Assembly (NCBI GenBank): GCA_902551185.1
Contig: CACDCN010000006.1
Span: forward strand, 1 to 55,750
Direction of reading: 5' to 3'
From: an uncultured SAR86 cluster bacterium
Lineage (GTDB): Bacteria; Pseudomonadota; Gammaproteobacteria; Magnimaribacterales; D2472
Length of the DNA stretch: 55,750 nt
Shown: in pieces, positions 53,822 to 55,750 of the stretch
Numbering within the stretch: the stretch's first letter is position 1
Layout of the letters: every line of letters begins with the position of its first letter
Notes under the pieces: generated by a model
Database searches by the model: none
Told to the model about the DNA's origin: nothing
What the model saw: only the letters and a program-made list of their open reading frames with translations
Made by a program: the position numbers and the translations under genes

Positions 53822-54790
53822 ATGAAAACTTATGAATATATTTGGCTTGATGGATATCAGCCCGAACCATCAATGAGAAGCAAAGTTAAGGCAACAAAGG
53901 ATGAAACACCGCCTGATTGGTCTTTTGATGGATCTTCAACGGAACAAGCAGAAGGAGGCAGTTCAGACTGTTTGCTTTTACCAGTTCAAACTTATGAAAA
54001 TCCAAATGGGCATGACCTAGTTATGACACAGGTTCAAGCTGCAGACCATACCACTCATCCATCTAATTTTAGAGCTGCTGCTGCAGAAGTCGTTTCTGAT
54101 GAATGGTGGTTTGGATTTGAGCAAGAATACTTTTTTACAGATCCAGAAACGGGCGAACCATTGGGATGGGAAAATGGTGAACCAGGACCTCAAGGCCCAT
54201 ACTATTGTGCAGTTGGTGCTGGAAATGTTTCTGGACGAGAAATTTCTGATGCGCACCTTTTAGCTTGCTTAGATTTAGGAATAGAGTTAACTGGAACTAA
54301 TGCTGAGGTTGCTATTGGCCAATGGGAGTATCAATGTTTTGGCAAAGGAATTAAAGCAGCAGACGATCTTTGGGTCAGTCGATATTTACTATATAAAATT
54401 GCTGAAGAATTTGGAGTTGGTGTAAACATACATCCGAAACCAAAAACTGGAGATTGGAATGGCTCAGGAATGCATACTAATTTCTCTAATGAGGCTATGC
54501 GAACAGCTGGAAGTGAAGAGCTGTTTACATCAATGTGTGACAAGCTAGGTGAAGTTCATGAGGAAGGTATAGCTGCATATGGTTCTGACAATGATATGAG
54601 ATTAACAGGCCTTCATGAAACGCAAAGCATTGACACATTCTCATATGGAGTTAGTGATAGAGGTGCCAGTATACGTATACCAGTATATACAGTTGAACAT
54701 GATTGGAATGGTTATCTAGAAGATAGAAGACCTGCATCAAATGCAGATCCATATAAAATCCTATCTCACATAGTAGGTACTTTAAAGTAG
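53822..54790 (+). CDS. glutamine synthetase, type II (eukaryotic-like, GlnII)
   Basis: The 322-residue protein makes glutamine from glutamate, ammonia and ATP. The compact size and the motifs WSFDGSSTEQAEGGSSDCLL (about residues 33-52), FGFEQEYFF, GPYYCAVG, GINAEV-like ELTGTNAEVAIGQWEYQ, NGSGMHTNFS and DRRPASNADPY identify the GSII class, typical of eukaryotes and of Rhizobium/Streptomyces GlnII, not the ~470-residue GSI of most gammaproteobacteria. GSI adenylylation does not apply to this class. It is followed by ntrB, the position normally held by GSI glnA, so it may be the main enzyme here. A GSI elsewhere cannot be excluded. Confidence 0.95.
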   Translation: MKTYEYIWLDGYQPEPSMRSKVKATKDETPPDWSFDGSSTEQAEGGSSDCLLLPVQTYENPNGHDLVMTQVQAADHTTHPSNFRAAAAEVVSDEWWFGFEQEYFFTDPETGEPLGWENGEPGPQGPYYCAVGAGNVSGREISDAHLLACLDLGIELTGTNAEVAIGQWEYQCFGKGIKAADDLWVSRYLLYKIAEEFGVGVNIHPKPKTGDWNGSGMHTNFSNEAMRTAGSEELFTSMCDKLGEVHEEGIAAYGSDNDMRLTGLHETQSIDTFSYGVSDRGASIRIPVYTVEHDWNGYLEDRRPASNADPYKILSHIVGTLK

Positions 54791-54806
54791 TTTTTAAATG
54801 TATAAA

Positions 54807-54833
54807 TCTGCCCTATTAATATAATGGGGCAGA
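54807..54833 (+). terminator. weak hairpin between glutamine synthetase and ntrB
   Basis: TCTGCCC (54807-54813) and GGGCAGA (54827-54833) form a 7-bp stem with a 13-base AT-rich loop, followed only by CTTTCT. It could be a partial terminator that lowers ntrB expression relative to the synthetase, as in enterobacterial glnA-ntrBC. Confidence 0.4.
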
Positions 54834-54842
54834 CTTTCTAAG

Positions 54843-55121
54843 ATGAAAGTAAATATAGAAAATATAAAATTTTTAAATCAATTAACCTCTGAAGTAATAA
54901 TATTAGATAAAGATTTATGTATTGTTTGGTTAAATGACTCGGCCTTGAACAAAGGATGGGTTTTAAATTCAAATAATAAAAATAATATAATTACGGATCA
55001 ATTCTCAGAAGAAACTAATGGAAAGCTTATAGGCTTGTTAAAAAATACTGTTGAAAAAGCGGTCATTACAATCACTGGCAGATCTTCAAAGTTATTATTG
55101 ATATGCTTAAGTATGTCGTAA
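54843..55121 (+). pseudogene. ntrB: 5' fragment of nitrogen sensor kinase ntrB, cut at about codon 72
   Basis: The first ~72 codons (MKVNIENIKFLNQLTSEV, then VIILDKDLCIVWLNDSALN and LIGLLKNTVEKA) match the PAS-like N-terminal sensor region of NtrB, at the expected position after a glutamine synthetase gene. From about 55055 the frame continues into antisense ntrC sequence and stops at 55121, so this protein lacks the kinase domain. The matching ntrB 3' part lies at 55293-55750 on the other strand. See the junction finding. Confidence 0.8.
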
Positions 55122-55300
55122 CCTAACATTCCTGGCATTTGGACGTCAGTTATAACCAAGTCAGGTTTTGTATTTTCTAATTCTTTAATTAGTTCTTCGC
55201 CTGAAGAGAAGGTTCTAGTCTTAAATCCAGAGCTAGAAAGACTTTCTTCAAGAACTAACCTAATAGCCTCATCGTCATCAGCGATCCAGACTTTATGCAA
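54998..55300 (-). pseudogene. ntrC: 5' fragment of response regulator ntrC, cut after about codon 83
   Basis: From TTG at 55300 (GGGAGG site 6 bases upstream, within the ntrB end) the protein runs MHKVWIADDDEAIRLVLE with the acidic pocket (D8-D10), phospho-acceptor Asp52 in VITDVQMPG and PVIVMTAFS, the NtrC receiver. After about residue 83 the frame enters antisense ntrB and ends at 54998, so the switch lysine, the AAA+ domain and the HTH are missing here. An ATG at 55336 or 55321 would lie inside ntrB and is less likely. The missing part is expected beyond the window if this is a true inversion. Confidence 0.82.
55050..55061. other. inversion-type junction joining ntrB to reversed ntrC
   Basis: Left of about 55055 the plus strand reads ntrB; right of it the minus strand reads the ntrC receiver. 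The sequence TTGAAAAAGC (55051-55060) can belong to either gene and may be the short homology at the joint. Confidence 0.75.
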
Positions 55301-55750
55301 TTTTAGCCTCCCTTTTTTCATCTCCCAAAGGAACATTAATTGAAAATATTGTACTTCCAGGCTTTGATTTGAATGTTATATTTCCCCCATGAACTCTTAT
55401 TATGTCTTGAGCAATAGTAAGGCCTAATCCAGATCCACTCTCTTTCATCGATACCATGGGAAAGAACAATTGATCATGAAGTTCATCTGGTATTCCTTTC
55501 CCATTATCGCAAATATCAACTGAGCATACAGTTTGTTGAACCACTCCATTTATCGGCTCCCCATATTTAATTCTAGATTTAATCACTATGGCAGGATCTT
55601 TAATATTTTCTATTGCTTGTTGACCATTTTTAACAATATTAAGGATTGCTTGTACAAATAGATTCTCATCTCCATATATCTCTGGAATGCTTGGGTCATA
55701 GTCCCTTATAAAATTTAACTTTTCATTTTTATCAACCTCAACCAGGGCAT
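55293..55750 (-). CDS. ntrB: nitrogen sensor kinase ntrB, 3' part (partial, runs off the right edge)
   Basis: The frame is open from the right edge to TAA at 55293-55295 (about 152 codons). It shows the NtrB HATPase region: NFIRDYDPSIPEIYGD, N-box NIVKNGQQAI, DICDNGKGIP (G1), FFPMVSMKESGSGLGLTIAQDII (F/G2 boxes) and GSTIFSINVPLG at the end. The HisKA autophosphorylation site would lie further right. Orientation is opposite to the ntrB 5' fragment at 54843, with only the ntrC start between them. Confidence 0.88.
   Translation of the reverse strand, partial: ALVEVDKNEKLNFIRDYDPSIPEIYGDENLFVQAILNIVKNGQQAIENIKDPAIVIKSRIKYGEPINGVVQQTVCSVDICDNGKGIPDELHDQLFFPMVSMKESGSGLGLTIAQDIIRVHGGNITFKSKPGSTIFSINVPLGDEKREAKIA

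Noticed and set aside
1-55750. CRISPR arrays, transposases, integrases, toxin-antitoxin pairs and secondary-metabolite clusters
   Set aside because: None was recognised; no spaced direct-repeat arrays and no terminal inverted repeats were seen.

Overview
The window is a gene-dense, AT-rich stretch (estimated by eye at about one third G+C) of a chromosome from a small-genome marine gammaproteobacterium. Ubiquinone genes (coq7, ubiC, ubiA), the LPS export gene lptD, the AmgK/MurU recycling pair, and Pseudomonas-like neighbourhoods (gshB-tonB-ruvX, rpe-trpEGDC, fis-purH-purD, lptD-surA-pdxA-rsmA-apaH, gmk-rpoZ-spoT-ridA, rubredoxin-ubiC-ubiA) support this. Very short spacers, many 1 or 4 bp overlaps, frequent TTG starts and low G+C fit a streamlined SAR86-like lineage, but that placement is an inference. 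No phage, insertion sequence, CRISPR array or rRNA was seen.

Layout. 1-1.6 kb: end of a DUF411 metal protein, a CobW-type metallochaperone GTPase and a CAT-anticodon tRNA. 1.7-9.2 kb: a YrbL-like gene converging on a leftward run rsmE-gshB-tonB-ruvX-dnaG-rpoD, then a divergent histidine phosphatase. 9.3-15.9 kb: fis-purH-purD-coq7, an MHS-family transporter and a secreted purple-acid-phosphatase-like enzyme. 16-25.8 kb (leftward): two SDR enzymes, amgK, murU, rpe, DUF192, trpE-G-D-C, an SF2 helicase and a thioredoxin-fold protein. 25.8-35.4 kb (rightward): HCCA isomerase, lptD, surA, pdxA, rsmA, apaH, cca, pteridine reductase and an ACAD10-like phosphotransferase. 35.4-37.8 kb (leftward): tsaD-folB-folK-PepSY protein. 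37.8-40.5 kb (rightward): rpsU-yqeY-rph-pyrE-ribE. 40.4-49.8 kb (leftward): DAACS transporter, membrane pyrophosphatase, a Rossmann-fold protein, yicC-gmk-rpoZ-spoT-ridA-pyrB. 49.8-55.75 kb: rubredoxin, ubiC, ubiA, a DUF482 acyltransferase, DUF1249 and YqiA, then a eukaryotic-type (GSII) glutamine synthetase and a broken ntrB/ntrC pair.

The most unusual points are: (i) an inversion-like junction near 55055 joining the first ~72 codons of ntrB head-on to the first ~83 codons of ntrC, with the 3' part of ntrB on the opposite strand, which is either a real operon inversion or a fold-back chimera from amplification or assembly; (ii) NtrC-like TGCA palindromes upstream of the adjacent GSII gene; (iii) a 50-residue LptD segment with 19 methionines; (iv) a diverged ~103 bp tandem duplication across the acyltransferase/DUF1249 boundary; (v) a split macromolecular-synthesis operon, with rpsU 32 kb from dnaG-rpoD and an RpoD tail that overlaps the convergent gene; and (vi) an SF2 helicase translationally coupled to trpC.

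No stretch longer than about 180 bases lacks a gene. The longest spacers (53681-53821 and 186-292) hold the regulatory candidates listed below.
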